Origin: Bacilli bacterium
GTDB lineage: Bacteria > Bacillota_I > Bacilli_A > RF39 > UBA660
Length of the DNA stretch: 64,000 bases
NCBI GenBank assembly: GCA_900758495.1
Contig: CAAERO010000030.1
Location: 49,402 to 113,401, forward strand
Reading direction: 5' to 3'
Shown: piece by piece, positions 6,933 through 15,240 of the stretch
How positions within the stretch are numbered: position 1 is the first letter of the stretch
Layout of the letters: every line of letters begins with the position of its first letter
Notes under the pieces: model-generated
What the model was told of the DNA's origin: nothing
Databases searched by the model: none
What the model saw: the letters and a program-made list of their open reading frames with translations, nothing else
Translations under genes and position numbers: made by a program

Positions 6933-9107
6933 ATGTTTGATAGAATTATATATATAGGTGATCAAGGGGCAGAAATTAAATTAAAAGATAAAGAACATCT
7001 TGCAATGAACTTGATGAATCTTCACCTTGTAATTGAAGATGAAAATAAAAAAATATTAGCAGAAGTAGATGATTTACAAGATGATATTGTAAAGGTACGT
7101 TTCCTAGGAGAAATAGTAAATGGAAGATTAATTGGTGGTGTTTTAAGAAAGCCAAGAATTGATGCTAGTATTAGAGTAATTGAACAAAATGAAATACCAA
7201 TGATAGTTGGCCGTGATGAGCCAGGTTATATGTTACTTGGTGTAAGTCCATTTTATAATGATCACCCAGTATATTTAGATGTTAATAACTTCTTTAGTAA
7301 TCACTTTGCTATATTTGGTAATAGTGGTAGTGGTAAGAGTTGTGGTATTTCTAGAATAATGCAAAATATGTTTATGGATAAACGTCTATTTCCTTATAAG
7401 TCTAATATCTTAATTTTTGATGCTTCTGGTGAATATTATAATGCTTTTAAAGATTTAAATAGAATTGATAGTAATTATCATTATCGCTTTTTAACTACTA
7501 ATGAAGTTGATGGTATTGGAGAGCCTTTAAGACTTCCCATTTTCTTACTAAATGAAACAGATATTGCTTTACTATTACAAGCTTCTAATCACTCACAATT
7601 ACCAATTATTGAAAGAATGATAAAATTAGCTAGAATTTTTGCACAAAGTAGTGATGCTAATAAATATAAAAATCATCTAATTGCTAAAGCCATTATGACT
7701 ATACTATATAGTAATGAAACATCACCCCATAAAAGAAATGAAGTATTTTCTATTCTAGCTAGTTGTTCAACACCAGAATTTGGTTTAGAGTCACCAGTTC
7801 AAGGTATTGGTTATGTTAGAAAGTTTAGAGAATGTTTCTTAATTGATTCTCATGGACAATTTTCAGAAAGTGTGTTACTAACAGAATATGTATCTAGTTT
7901 TATTCATGACGAGTATGATGATTATGAACCATCAAAAGAATGTTATTATACTTTGGAGGATTTAGAAAAAGCTTTAAACTTTACTCTTATTAGTGAAGGT
8001 TGGCTTCGTAATGAGAAAACTTATGCAGATGCAGTAACACTTCGTGTTAGACTTCATTCTTTAATAACTTCTAGTAATGCTAAATACTTTGATAGTCCAA
8101 CTCCTGGTTATATAACACTAGAAAAATATTTATCAGATTTGATTATATCTAATGGAAAAAAATATCAAATTATTAATATTAACCTAGATGATGTAGATGA
8201 TGATTTTGCTAAAGTAATTACTAAGGTATATTCAAGACTTTTATTTGAATTTACTAAGGGACTTAAAAATAGAGCAAGTATTCCTTTCCATATTCTTGTA
8301 GAAGAAGCTCATAGATATATTCAAAATGACACAGATAGATTTTTAATTGGTTATAATATATTTGAACGTATTGCAAAAGAAGGAAGAAAGTATGGATTAA
8401 TTCTAGGACTTATTTCGCAAAGACCAGTTGAACTTTCTGATACAGTTATATCACAGTGTTCTAATTTCTTAATCTTTAAGATGAATCATCCTGTAGATGT
8501 TGATTATATTAGAAAAATGGTACCTAATATTTCTGATGATGTAGTAGAAAAACAAAAGACATTACAGTCTGGTACTTGTTTAGGATTTGGTAGTGCTTTT
8601 AAAATACCACTTATTGTTAAATTAAAGATGCCTGACCCTATGCCTAAGAGTGGTAACTGTGATGTTGTAACAATTTGGAATGGTAATCGACCAATTTCTA
8701 ATAGTGAACTGCCAAGAGAGACTTATGTTCAGCCTCAACCACCAGTAACAAATTATCAACAACCAACTATTAATAACAATATAAATAGTGTTACAGGTAT
8801 TCCTGAAGTAAGAGATATAAAAAATCTTGCTCCACAAACTATAGCTTTTGATACTTCTACAATAGGAAATATGAATAATCAAACTTTAAATGTTATACCA
8901 CCATCACCAGTAGTTATGCCACAAGAACCATTGCAAAATCAAATAAACTTTGCTAATAATCAATCTGTTCCATCTCAAGCTACTGTAAATGTTACTCAAC
9001 CAGTAAATATTACTCCTAATCCAATGCCTAGTACCAATAGTGCCAGTCCTATACCAGAAGTAATGCCAGGATTAGCTAGTGATAATACAAATCCAACAGT
9101 AATATAA
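6933..9107 (+). CDS. HerA-like ATPase (DUF87 type), copy 1
   Basis: The N-terminal 120 residues form a HAS-barrel-like beta region. The RecA-like ATPase follows, with Walker A Gly129-Asn-Ser-Gly-Ser-Gly-Lys-Ser136 and Walker B Ile-Leu-Val-Glu-Glu-Ala-His near residue 455. A Gly-Leu-Ile-Ser-Gln-Arg-Pro segment resembles the sensor and arginine region of HerA/FtsK proteins. The last 130 residues are a Pro/Asn/Gln/Thr-rich tail. HerA-type proteins are hexameric translocases in DNA end processing with NurA or in defence modules; no NurA-like nuclease is adjacent. ATG 6933 follows AGGAG at good spacing. A paralogue without the tail is at 34612-36390. Confidence 0.85.
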   Translation: MFDRIIYIGDQGAEIKLKDKEHLAMNLMNLHLVIEDENKKILAEVDDLQDDIVKVRFLGEIVNGRLIGGVLRKPRIDASIRVIEQNEIPMIVGRDEPGYMLLGVSPFYNDHPVYLDVNNFFSNHFAIFGNSGSGKSCGISRIMQNMFMDKRLFPYKSNILIFDASGEYYNAFKDLNRIDSNYHYRFLTTNEVDGIGEPLRLPIFLLNETDIALLLQASNHSQLPIIERMIKLARIFAQSSDANKYKNHLIAKAIMTILYSNETSPHKRNEVFSILASCSTPEFGLESPVQGIGYVRKFRECFLIDSHGQFSESVLLTEYVSSFIHDEYDDYEPSKECYYTLEDLEKALNFTLISEGWLRNEKTYADAVTLRVRLHSLITSSNAKYFDSPTPGYITLEKYLSDLIISNGKKYQIININLDDVDDDFAKVITKVYSRLLFEFTKGLKNRASIPFHILVEEAHRYIQNDTDRFLIGYNIFERIAKEGRKYGLILGLISQRPVELSDTVISQCSNFLIFKMNHPVDVDYIRKMVPNISDDVVEKQKTLQSGTCLGFGSAFKIPLIVKLKMPDPMPKSGNCDVVTIWNGNRPISNSELPRETYVQPQPPVTNYQQPTINNNINSVTGIPEVRDIKNLAPQTIAFDTSTIGNMNNQTLNVIPPSPVVMPQEPLQNQINFANNQSVPSQATVNVTQPVNITPNPMPSTNSASPIPEVMPGLASDNTNPTVI

Positions 9108-9184
9108 GAGTAAGTTACTTTAAATAACTTATCCTATTATTTGCTAAAGATAGATGTGAAAAACATATAACAGAAAAAATTAAT

Positions 9185-9219
9185 TGGAGGTTAGTCACTT
9201 GTAAATGCCTCCTTTTTTG
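9185..9219 (+). terminator. intrinsic terminator
   Basis: GGAGG at 9186-9190 pairs with CCTCC at 9208-9212 and six T follow. It separates the HerA-like gene from the next gene, whose -10 element TATAAT lies a few bases downstream. Confidence 0.65.
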
Positions 9220-9249
9220 TGTATAATTTAGATAAAGATTGGGGTTGAT

Positions 9250-10461
9250 ATGATGTCTAATGAAATATTTAAAAGAGAAGATGTTTTATCTATTCTTCAT
9301 AAGACTTTAGAAGATGAAAAAAGCTTATATAAAATATCTGTTTTTTCACCCAATGGTGAGAAATATGGTTATAATCAGTATTCATTAATGATAATTATGG
9401 ACTTTTTAATTAAATATAATATTGTTATTAAAGATTTAGTAAATTTTCCATATTGTATCGAAGAACTTGAAAAAATAACAAGTTGTTATAGTGACCATAA
9501 AGAACTAGTTATTTGGTGTAATTCCTTATTAGGTGAATTAATTAGAGTAAAACTTAATCTTATGGATAAAACGTCTTATGAAAATAAAAGAAAAATACTA
9601 ACTTATTTATATGAAGAGTATATAGTTAATGGTTATATGTTTCATAGTTTTCCTTCAACTTTTAAAGAATTAGTAGAAGAAAAGGGACTTGATCCAAAAG
9701 ATTATATTTATCCAGTATTCTATATGAAAAAACTTTACTATATTTTTAAAAATCATAAATATGATGATATGATACCTGAATATCTGTTGGAACAGATTAC
9801 TTCAATAGCGATGACTGATTCACCAGCAATGGCTTATTACTATGCTTTTAGAAGTCCACAGTATTTCTGTGAATTAATAGCGACTTCTAAATATTATAAA
9901 GATAAAAAAGAATATGATAAAGAAGCTTATTATCGTAAGGATAAAGAGGCTTGTAAAAATAACTTAGTCTTATTAGCTAAGCATTTAAATATGACAGATA
10001 AAGAAAAAGAAACTGTTGTAACAGCTTTTGAAAAGCAATGGGATATTTTAGATGCTAGTAATTCTTTACCTCAAATAGCATTTATTTCAAGAAAAGAAGT
10101 AGGAAAAGATAAACTTAATGATATAGATGATATTCTTCATAAAGCCAGAATTGAAGACTTAGTAATTGGAATAGCTCGTATTACTGATAGTAGATATGCT
10201 CATGTAAAAAGATATAGTGCTTTATTACCATTAGCTTTTACTGTTAAGACATTTCCAAGTTATCGTGAAGTTAAAAATAATAAATTTATAGTCAAAGAGG
10301 AAGCTAAAAAAGAAGAGGTAGAAGAAAATTTAGTAGATTACACATCAAAATATGAAAAAAGTTATGGATATGCTTCAATTTTTTCAATGTTAGGATTGTT
10401 ATTTATTTCATTAGGTTGTACACTAATTGTTATTCTTAGATATTATGGTTATCCAATTTAA
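9250..10461 (+). CDS. tail-anchored protein with a domain shared with the 15241-17043 protein
   Basis: The 403-residue protein ends in one membrane segment (about residues 376-398) after a Glu/Lys-rich stretch, so it is probably tail-anchored with its bulk in the cytosol. Residues 131-270 align without any gap to residues 134-273 of the protein at 15241. Shared residues include His132, Gly146, Pro192-Ala193, Tyr196-Tyr-Tyr198, Ser202-Pro203, Lys236-Asn-Asn-Leu and Phe260-Glu-Lys-x-Trp. A His followed after 64 residues by a Pro-Ala-x2-Tyr-Tyr-Tyr motif recalls ADP-ribosyltransferase folds, but that is inference. It lies 20 bases before fmt and is probably co-transcribed with it. ATG 9250 or 9253 can serve as start. 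Confidence 0.6.
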   Translation: MMSNEIFKREDVLSILHKTLEDEKSLYKISVFSPNGEKYGYNQYSLMIIMDFLIKYNIVIKDLVNFPYCIEELEKITSCYSDHKELVIWCNSLLGELIRVKLNLMDKTSYENKRKILTYLYEEYIVNGYMFHSFPSTFKELVEEKGLDPKDYIYPVFYMKKLYYIFKNHKYDDMIPEYLLEQITSIAMTDSPAMAYYYAFRSPQYFCELIATSKYYKDKKEYDKEAYYRKDKEACKNNLVLLAKHLNMTDKEKETVVTAFEKQWDILDASNSLPQIAFISRKEVGKDKLNDIDDILHKARIEDLVIGIARITDSRYAHVKRYSALLPLAFTVKTFPSYREVKNNKFIVKEEAKKEEVEENLVDYTSKYEKSYGYASIFSMLGLLFISLGCTLIVILRYYGYPI

Positions 10462-10481
10462 AGAATCAGGAGGAAAGAAAA

Positions 10482-11411
10482 ATGAAAGTAGTATTTATGG
10501 GAACTCCAGAATTTGCAGTACCTATTTTAAAATTGTTAATTGATGAGTATGACGTAGTAGGAGTAGTAACGCAACCTGATAAAATGGTTGGTCGTAAAAG
10601 AATTATTACACCACCACCAATAAAAGAATTAGCCTTAGAACATAATATAAGTGTTTTTCAACCACGAAAAATAAAAGAAGATTATCAGGAAATATTAGAA
10701 CTAGATCCAGAGTTGATAGTAACTTGTGCTTATGGACAAATTCTACCAAAAGAGATACTTAATTATCCTAAGTATGGATGTATTAATGTTCATGCTTCCT
10801 TACTTCCTAAATTAAGAGGAGGAGCTCCAATTCATCATGCTATTATAGATGGTTATAAGGAAACAGGAATTACTATTATGTACATGTCTCAAAAAATGGA
10901 TCAAGGGGATATTTTAACTCAAGTAAAAACACCAATTTTAGATGATGATACATTAGGTAGTTTGCAATATAAGCTAAGTGAAATGGCTAAAGATTTGTTA
11001 AAATCAACTATTCCATTATTAATGGAAGACAAAATTATTCCTTTGAAACAAAAAGAAGAAGAAGCAACTTATGGTTATAATATTTCACGTGAAGAAGAAA
11101 AAATAGATTTTACTAAAAGTATTTTTGAAGTTGATAGACAAGTAAGGGGATTAAATCCAGTGCCAGGAGCTTATACAACTCTTAACGGAAAAATATTAAA
11201 AATTTATGATGTAAGATTTGGAGATAGATATTATCCAAATACAGAAAGTGGTACAATAGTTGCTTTTCATCATGACGGTTTTAGTGTTGTTTGTGGTGAG
11301 AAAGAATTAGTTATTACTGATATGGCTTTAGAAGGAAAAAGAAGATGTGCAGCTAAAGATTTCTTAAATGGAGTTAAAAAAGAAGAATTGAAAGGAATTG
11401 TACTAAGATAA
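10482..11411 (+). CDS. fmt: methionyl-tRNA formyltransferase
   Basis: The enzyme formylates Met-tRNA(fMet) with 10-formyl-tetrahydrofolate for translation initiation. The N-terminus has Met-Gly-Thr-Pro-Glu-Phe-Ala, and the catalytic region reads Asn-Val-His-Ala-Ser-Leu-Leu-Pro-Lys-Leu-Arg-Gly-Gly-Ala-Pro near residues 104-118, followed by Gly-Ile-Thr-Ile-Met and Met-Asp-x-Gly-Asp-Ile. At 309 residues it has the normal length, including the C-terminal tRNA-binding domain. AGGAGG precedes the ATG. It lies between the tail-anchored protein gene and a one-TM protein gene whose start is only one base after the fmt stop. Confidence 0.97.
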   Translation: MKVVFMGTPEFAVPILKLLIDEYDVVGVVTQPDKMVGRKRIITPPPIKELALEHNISVFQPRKIKEDYQEILELDPELIVTCAYGQILPKEILNYPKYGCINVHASLLPKLRGGAPIHHAIIDGYKETGITIMYMSQKMDQGDILTQVKTPILDDDTLGSLQYKLSEMAKDLLKSTIPLLMEDKIIPLKQKEEEATYGYNISREEEKIDFTKSIFEVDRQVRGLNPVPGAYTTLNGKILKIYDVRFGDRYYPNTESGTIVAFHHDGFSVVCGEKELVITDMALEGKRRCAAKDFLNGVKKEELKGIVLR

Positions 11412-11412
11412 T

Positions 11413-12153
11413 ATGAATGCTGAAAATAAAAAAGAAAAGACTAAAAAAGTAGTAACTAACTTATTAAAAACCGATAGAGGAAAAGCTATTATCTTTTTCC
11501 TTTTCTATGGAGTCTTCTTTTTTATCATAATCTTAATGGCTAGAGCTGGTGTTGCTAATAAGAGCAAAAATGAAGTGGTCAAGGAACAAAAAGTGAATAT
11601 TTCTTCAAATTATGACTTTACTAAATTAGAAACTGGTAATTATCGTTTTACTAGAGAAGAAGATAGAAATGGTGTAAAAACAATCTTTACAGGTGATGTA
11701 AATGATGGTAAGAGTTCTTTTATAATGACTAAAGATAATACAGTCAGAACATTTTTCTCTTATAATGATATCTTTTTAGAAAGAATCAATAATACTTATA
11801 ATGTTGCAGTTAATCCTTATTTATATTCTTCTTTAAATGATGTTAAAAATATCAAAAACATAATTAAAACTGCTCATTTAAAAGCAAAAACAACTTATGA
11901 GAATGGTAATACTGTTTATCAATATGAAATAACTTCTAATTCTCTTATAGAGTTGCTTGATAATAAACAAGTTGATTTAGATGATGCAGTTAATTTAATA
12001 GATTTAACTACTAGTGGAGATAAAGAAATAATAGAGATTACTTATCATTTAGATAATTATCATAGTTATACATATAGTATGATAGAAAAACTTACCATTA
12101 AAATTGATTATAGTGATTATGGTAAAGTTAAAGAACTAGAAATACCAGGATAG
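11413..12153 (+). CDS. single-TM extracytoplasmic protein of unknown function
   Basis: A Lys-rich N-terminus of about 26 residues precedes one strong membrane segment (about residues 27-47, rich in Phe and Ile). About 190 polar residues outside follow, built of alternating strands with many Tyr, Asn and Thr. I do not recognise the family. The start lies one base behind the fmt stop with no good ribosome binding site of its own, so translation is probably coupled to fmt. The overall build resembles the partial protein at the start of the window and the one at 19697, a recurring type of small anchored protein in this genome. Confidence 0.65.
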   Translation: MNAENKKEKTKKVVTNLLKTDRGKAIIFFLFYGVFFFIIILMARAGVANKSKNEVVKEQKVNISSNYDFTKLETGNYRFTREEDRNGVKTIFTGDVNDGKSSFIMTKDNTVRTFFSYNDIFLERINNTYNVAVNPYLYSSLNDVKNIKNIIKTAHLKAKTTYENGNTVYQYEITSNSLIELLDNKQVDLDDAVNLIDLTTSGDKEIIEITYHLDNYHSYTYSMIEKLTIKIDYSDYGKVKELEIPG

Positions 12154-12233
12154 TTCTTTTTCTATCTATTTAAAATCAATAGACAAAATAATACAAAATT
12201 AGATATAATTAATAAAGAAGTGGAGATGAGAAT

Positions 12234-13541
12234 ATGTTTGAAAGTCTAGGAGATCGTTTACAAGAAGTTCTCCATAAAGCAAAAGGTTATGGAAAAATAA
12301 CTGAAGAAAACATTGATGAAATGATGAGAGAAATCAGACTTTCCTTATTGGAAGCTGATGTTAACTATAAAGTAGTAAAAGAGTTTACTACTAAGGTAAA
12401 AGAAAAAGCTTTAGGTGAAGAAGTTAAAAGAAGTATTAAACCAGGGGATTTGTTTGTTAAAATCGTTAAAGATGAATTAACTGAATTATTAGGGGGAGAG
12501 GCAGCTCCTTTAAATTTGGAGGGTAATCCAGCTATTTTAATGTTAGTTGGTCTTCAGGGTTCTGGTAAAACTACTACAATTGGTAAACTTGCTAATTATT
12601 TAAGAAAGAAATATAAGAAGAAACCATTATTAGTAGCAGGAGATATTTATCGACCAGCTGCTATTGATCAGTTGAAACAGTTGGGTAAACAATTAAATAT
12701 AGAAGTATATGAAGAGGGAGTAACAAACCCAGTTTCTTTATGTCAAAGAGCTTATAATTATGCTAAAGAAAATGGTTATGACTATGTTTTAGTAGATACT
12801 GCTGGAAGACTTCAAATTGATGAACAATTAATGGAAGAGTTAAAGCAAGTAGAAGAAGCAATTAAACCACAAGAAACTTTATTAGTTCTTGATTCTATGA
12901 TGGGACAAGATGCTATTCACGTTATTAATGGTTTCAATGAAAAATTGAATCTAACTGGGGTTATCTTGACTAAATTAGATGGTGATACAAGAGGTGGAGT
13001 AGCTTTATCTGTTCGTCACTTAACCAACCTTCCTATTAAATTTATAGGTACTAGTGAAAAATTAGATGGCTTATCTAGTTTTGATCCAGAACGAATGGCT
13101 GGAAGAATTCTTGATATGGGTGATATTATCTCTTTAGTTGAACAAGCAGAAGAAGCTATTGATGAAAAAGCAGCAACTAAAGCGGCTAAGAGATTACAAG
13201 AAGGTAAGTTTGATTTAGAAGATTTCTTAACTTCTATGAAACAAATTAAGAAGTTAGGCCCTCTTGAAAATTTAATTAAATTAATACCAGGTGCTAAGAA
13301 GATGGGACTATCTAATATTCAAATACCAGAAAAGCAATTAGCACACGTAGAAGCCATTATCCTTTCAATGACTAAAGAAGAACGTCGTGATCCTAAGATT
13401 ATCAAAGCTAGTCGAAAGACAAGAATTGCTCAAGGTAGTGGACGTTCTGTTCAAGAAGTAAACCAATTACTTATCCAGTTTGAACAAATGAAAAAGATGA
13501 TGAAAGGCTTTAAGAAAGATAATATGCAATTACCTTTTTAG
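12234..13541 (+). CDS. ffh: signal recognition particle GTPase Ffh (SRP54)
   Basis: The protein binds signal sequences and 4.5S/scRNA and delivers ribosomes to FtsY. The N domain spans about residues 1-90. The G domain has Gly106-Leu-Gln-Gly-Ser-Gly-Lys-Thr-Thr-Thr115, Asp-Thr-Ala-Gly-Arg, and Thr-Lys-Leu-Asp-Gly-Asp-Thr-Arg-Gly-Gly. The Met-rich M domain carries the RNA-binding Ser-Gly-Arg-Ser-Val segment near residue 402. The C-terminus is short, which gives 435 residues, at the lower end for the family. A promoter with TAGACA and TATAAT and a GTGGAGATG ribosome binding site precede it. No SRP RNA gene is visible nearby. Confidence 0.97.
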   Translation: MFESLGDRLQEVLHKAKGYGKITEENIDEMMREIRLSLLEADVNYKVVKEFTTKVKEKALGEEVKRSIKPGDLFVKIVKDELTELLGGEAAPLNLEGNPAILMLVGLQGSGKTTTIGKLANYLRKKYKKKPLLVAGDIYRPAAIDQLKQLGKQLNIEVYEEGVTNPVSLCQRAYNYAKENGYDYVLVDTAGRLQIDEQLMEELKQVEEAIKPQETLLVLDSMMGQDAIHVINGFNEKLNLTGVILTKLDGDTRGGVALSVRHLTNLPIKFIGTSEKLDGLSSFDPERMAGRILDMGDIISLVEQAEEAIDEKAATKAAKRLQEGKFDLEDFLTSMKQIKKLGPLENLIKLIPGAKKMGLSNIQIPEKQLAHVEAIILSMTKEERRDPKIIKASRKTRIAQGSGRSVQEVNQLLIQFEQMKKMMKGFKKDNMQLPF

Positions 13542-13547
13542 TAAAAA

Positions 13548-13588
13548 GAAAAGAAAGTAAATTTTATATTAAGCACTTTCTTTTTATT
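13548..13588. terminator. bidirectional terminator after ffh
   Basis: AAAGAAAGT and ACTTTCTTT pair around an AT-rich loop and T-runs flank both sides. It lies between ffh and the convergent kinase-fold gene. Confidence 0.6.
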
Positions 13589-13605
13589 TTGTAATTAATA
13601 AAATT

Positions 13606-14355
13606 TTAAAGACGGGATATATGTGTTTGCAACTTATCATCTTCTTTATAAATATAATCAAGGTCGATTAGTTTAATTTTTCTTTTTTGATAAGTTTTAC
13701 TCTGTTCAATATTAAGCACTTCATGAGTTCCATCAATATCAGTAAAGCCAGAATAGTTAAACTCAGTAGGAAATATAGCAAAGTTATCTTGAAAATTACT
13801 ATCTCCTATTACAAGATTGGCTCGTTTTAAATCATCATTAATTGCAAGTAAATCTTCTTCCGTTAATTTTATGCTTTCTCCTCTAGGACTTATTTCTAGG
13901 TATAAGTTATTTTTTTCCATAGGAAACTTCTTCTGTACAATTAAATCATTAAAACGGTAAAAAGTAGGAAAATCAAAAGTTTTTCGTTTATCACCAATCT
14001 TTAAAACTTTATCTTCAAAGAAGAAAGTAAAATTAGAAGAACCAGCTCCCTTATATTCTAAATTACTAAAATCAAAATTTCTATCAAGTATTTCAAAATA
14101 ATCATATAAGTTGTTTTTCATAATCTTATGAATAATTTTAGATTTGAAATATAACTGTAAAGGAGCATTTTTTTCTTTCATCTTTTTTTGTAAGAGATAA
14201 AGTAATTGATAATTATCTTTTAAATAACGTTCAACTTCCATAAAATTTTTAGAAAGATAATTGATTACTTTACTATATTCAGTTTCTGATAAATCAAGTT
14301 CTTCAATACCTTTGATTAGATTAATCGCTTCTATACTAGTTTTTATATCAAACAT
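13606..14355 (-). CDS. possible protein-kinase/aminoglycoside-phosphotransferase-fold protein
   Basis: No family is certain, but residues in order fit a kinase-like fold. They are a glycine loop Gly103-Ala-Gly105-Ser-Ser, a Val-Leu-Lys119-Ile strand, a Gly-Asp185-Ser-Asn-Phe-x2-Asn191-Phe segment like the catalytic loop of choline/aminoglycoside kinases, and Leu-Ile-Asp231-Leu-Asp233 like the metal-binding DFG position. About 95 helical residues precede this. ATG 14355 follows AAAGGAG and a TATAAT at 14391-14396; an earlier in-frame ATG at 14403 lies upstream of that -10 and is rejected. The gene faces ffh and diverges from the CotD-like gene. Substrate unknown. Confidence 0.5.
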   Translation of the reverse strand: MFDIKTSIEAINLIKGIEELDLSETEYSKVINYLSKNFMEVERYLKDNYQLLYLLQKKMKEKNAPLQLYFKSKIIHKIMKNNLYDYFEILDRNFDFSNLEYKGAGSSNFTFFFEDKVLKIGDKRKTFDFPTFYRFNDLIVQKKFPMEKNNLYLEISPRGESIKLTEEDLLAINDDLKRANLVIGDSNFQDNFAIFPTEFNYSGFTDIDGTHEVLNIEQSKTYQKRKIKLIDLDYIYKEDDKLQTHISRL

Positions 14356-14459
14356 AAAATCAGCTCCTTTAATAGGGCATATTATACCACTTTTGCTAGG
14401 CAAAATAAAGAGACCTTACTAAGTGTTAATCATATTCTATATTAGAGGAGGAAATACAA

Positions 14460-14804
14460 ATGTTATACAATAATCAAGACTTTAATATGAATCAAACAGC
14501 TAGTATTGTTGGTGATGGGAATTTTATCGATCAAGATATGGATATTGATGTAAATATAAATGGAATGGGAATGAATAATCAAGGAAATTATATGCAAGGA
14601 ACTACACAAAGTCCTATTATAGAGCCAATGCAAGAAAGACAAATAAATAGAACAATAATTCATCAAGTACCACATGTTTGTCCAATTAGAACTAGAATAA
14701 TTAACCATCATATTTATAAACATACTTATTGTCCAGAGTATTCTTGCTGTGAAGAAAATGTAGTAAGTAATATTAATCAAGGTTCTTGCTGTAATTTTCA
14801 TTAG
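14460..14804 (+). CDS. CotD-like spore coat protein
   Basis: The first 60 residues are Asn/Met/Gly/Gln-rich and low in complexity. The second half is rich in His, Cys, Ile and Pro: Gln-Val-Pro-His-Val-Cys-Pro, then Asn-His-His-Ile-Tyr-Lys-His, a Cys-Pro-Glu-Tyr-Ser-Cys-Cys patch and a final Cys-Cys pair. This composition resembles the inner spore coat protein CotD family, which is assembled by cross-linking rather than by enzymatic function. The start follows AGAGGAGG and a terminator lies immediately behind. The assignment rests on composition and on the two CotY/CotZ-like proteins elsewhere in the window. Confidence 0.5.
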   Translation: MLYNNQDFNMNQTASIVGDGNFIDQDMDIDVNINGMGMNNQGNYMQGTTQSPIIEPMQERQINRTIIHQVPHVCPIRTRIINHHIYKHTYCPEYSCCEENVVSNINQGSCCNFH

Positions 14805-14826
14805 AGTCAGGTAACTGACTTTTTTC
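14805..14826 (+). terminator. intrinsic terminator
   Basis: AGTCAG and CTGACT enclose a GTAA tetraloop and are followed by five more T, directly behind the CotD-like stop codon. Confidence 0.8.
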
Positions 14827-14878
14827 TTGAAAAGAATCATGCTATAATTGAGTCATAGATGGAAAGGAAAAGATAACA

Positions 14879-15103
14879 ATGAATCAAGAAAAAGAAAAAA
14901 CATCACCAGCTGATTTTGCTAAGCTTTTAAAAGAAGTATTGGAGTCTGATGACCAAATAATTGAAGAAGAGCAAGATATAGAAGAAACGGATGAATTTGA
15001 TGATAGTTTATTAAAAGACGAAACTAAAACTAACTTAGAATTAACTGATGAAGAAGATACGGAAAGTTATCTTGAAGATGAAGATATAAGTATAGATGAA
15101 TAG
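14879..15103 (+). CDS. small acidic protein of unknown function
   Basis: The 74-residue protein is extremely acidic, with Glu and Asp making up close to half of it, and has no Cys, Trp or membrane segment. It looks disordered. GAAAGG lies before the ATG and a TATAAT-like element stands 20-30 bases further up. No family is recognisable. It may be a regulator or binding partner of basic proteins, but nothing in the sequence proves this. Confidence 0.6.
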   Translation: MNQEKEKTSPADFAKLLKEVLESDDQIIEEEQDIEETDEFDDSLLKDETKTNLELTDEEDTESYLEDEDISIDE

Positions 15104-15240
15104 CATACCGAAAATAAAGGTATACTTTTTCGTTATGTGTTACTGTATTGGTATAAAACTATGCGAGAGAGAAAGATATTTTTAACTCAATAGTAAAATA
15201 AAAGTGACTATGATATAATCAAGTAAAAGAAGGTGTCAAG

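Noticed and set aside
12234..13541. SRP RNA gene near ffh
   Set aside because: No stretch with the conserved GGTGCTG...GGAAGCA-type apical loop was found in the intergenic regions around ffh.
14463..14840. Minus-strand frame opposite the CotD-like gene
   Set aside because: Its Ile/Thr-rich translation mirrors the coding strand, and its start lies inside the terminator T-run.
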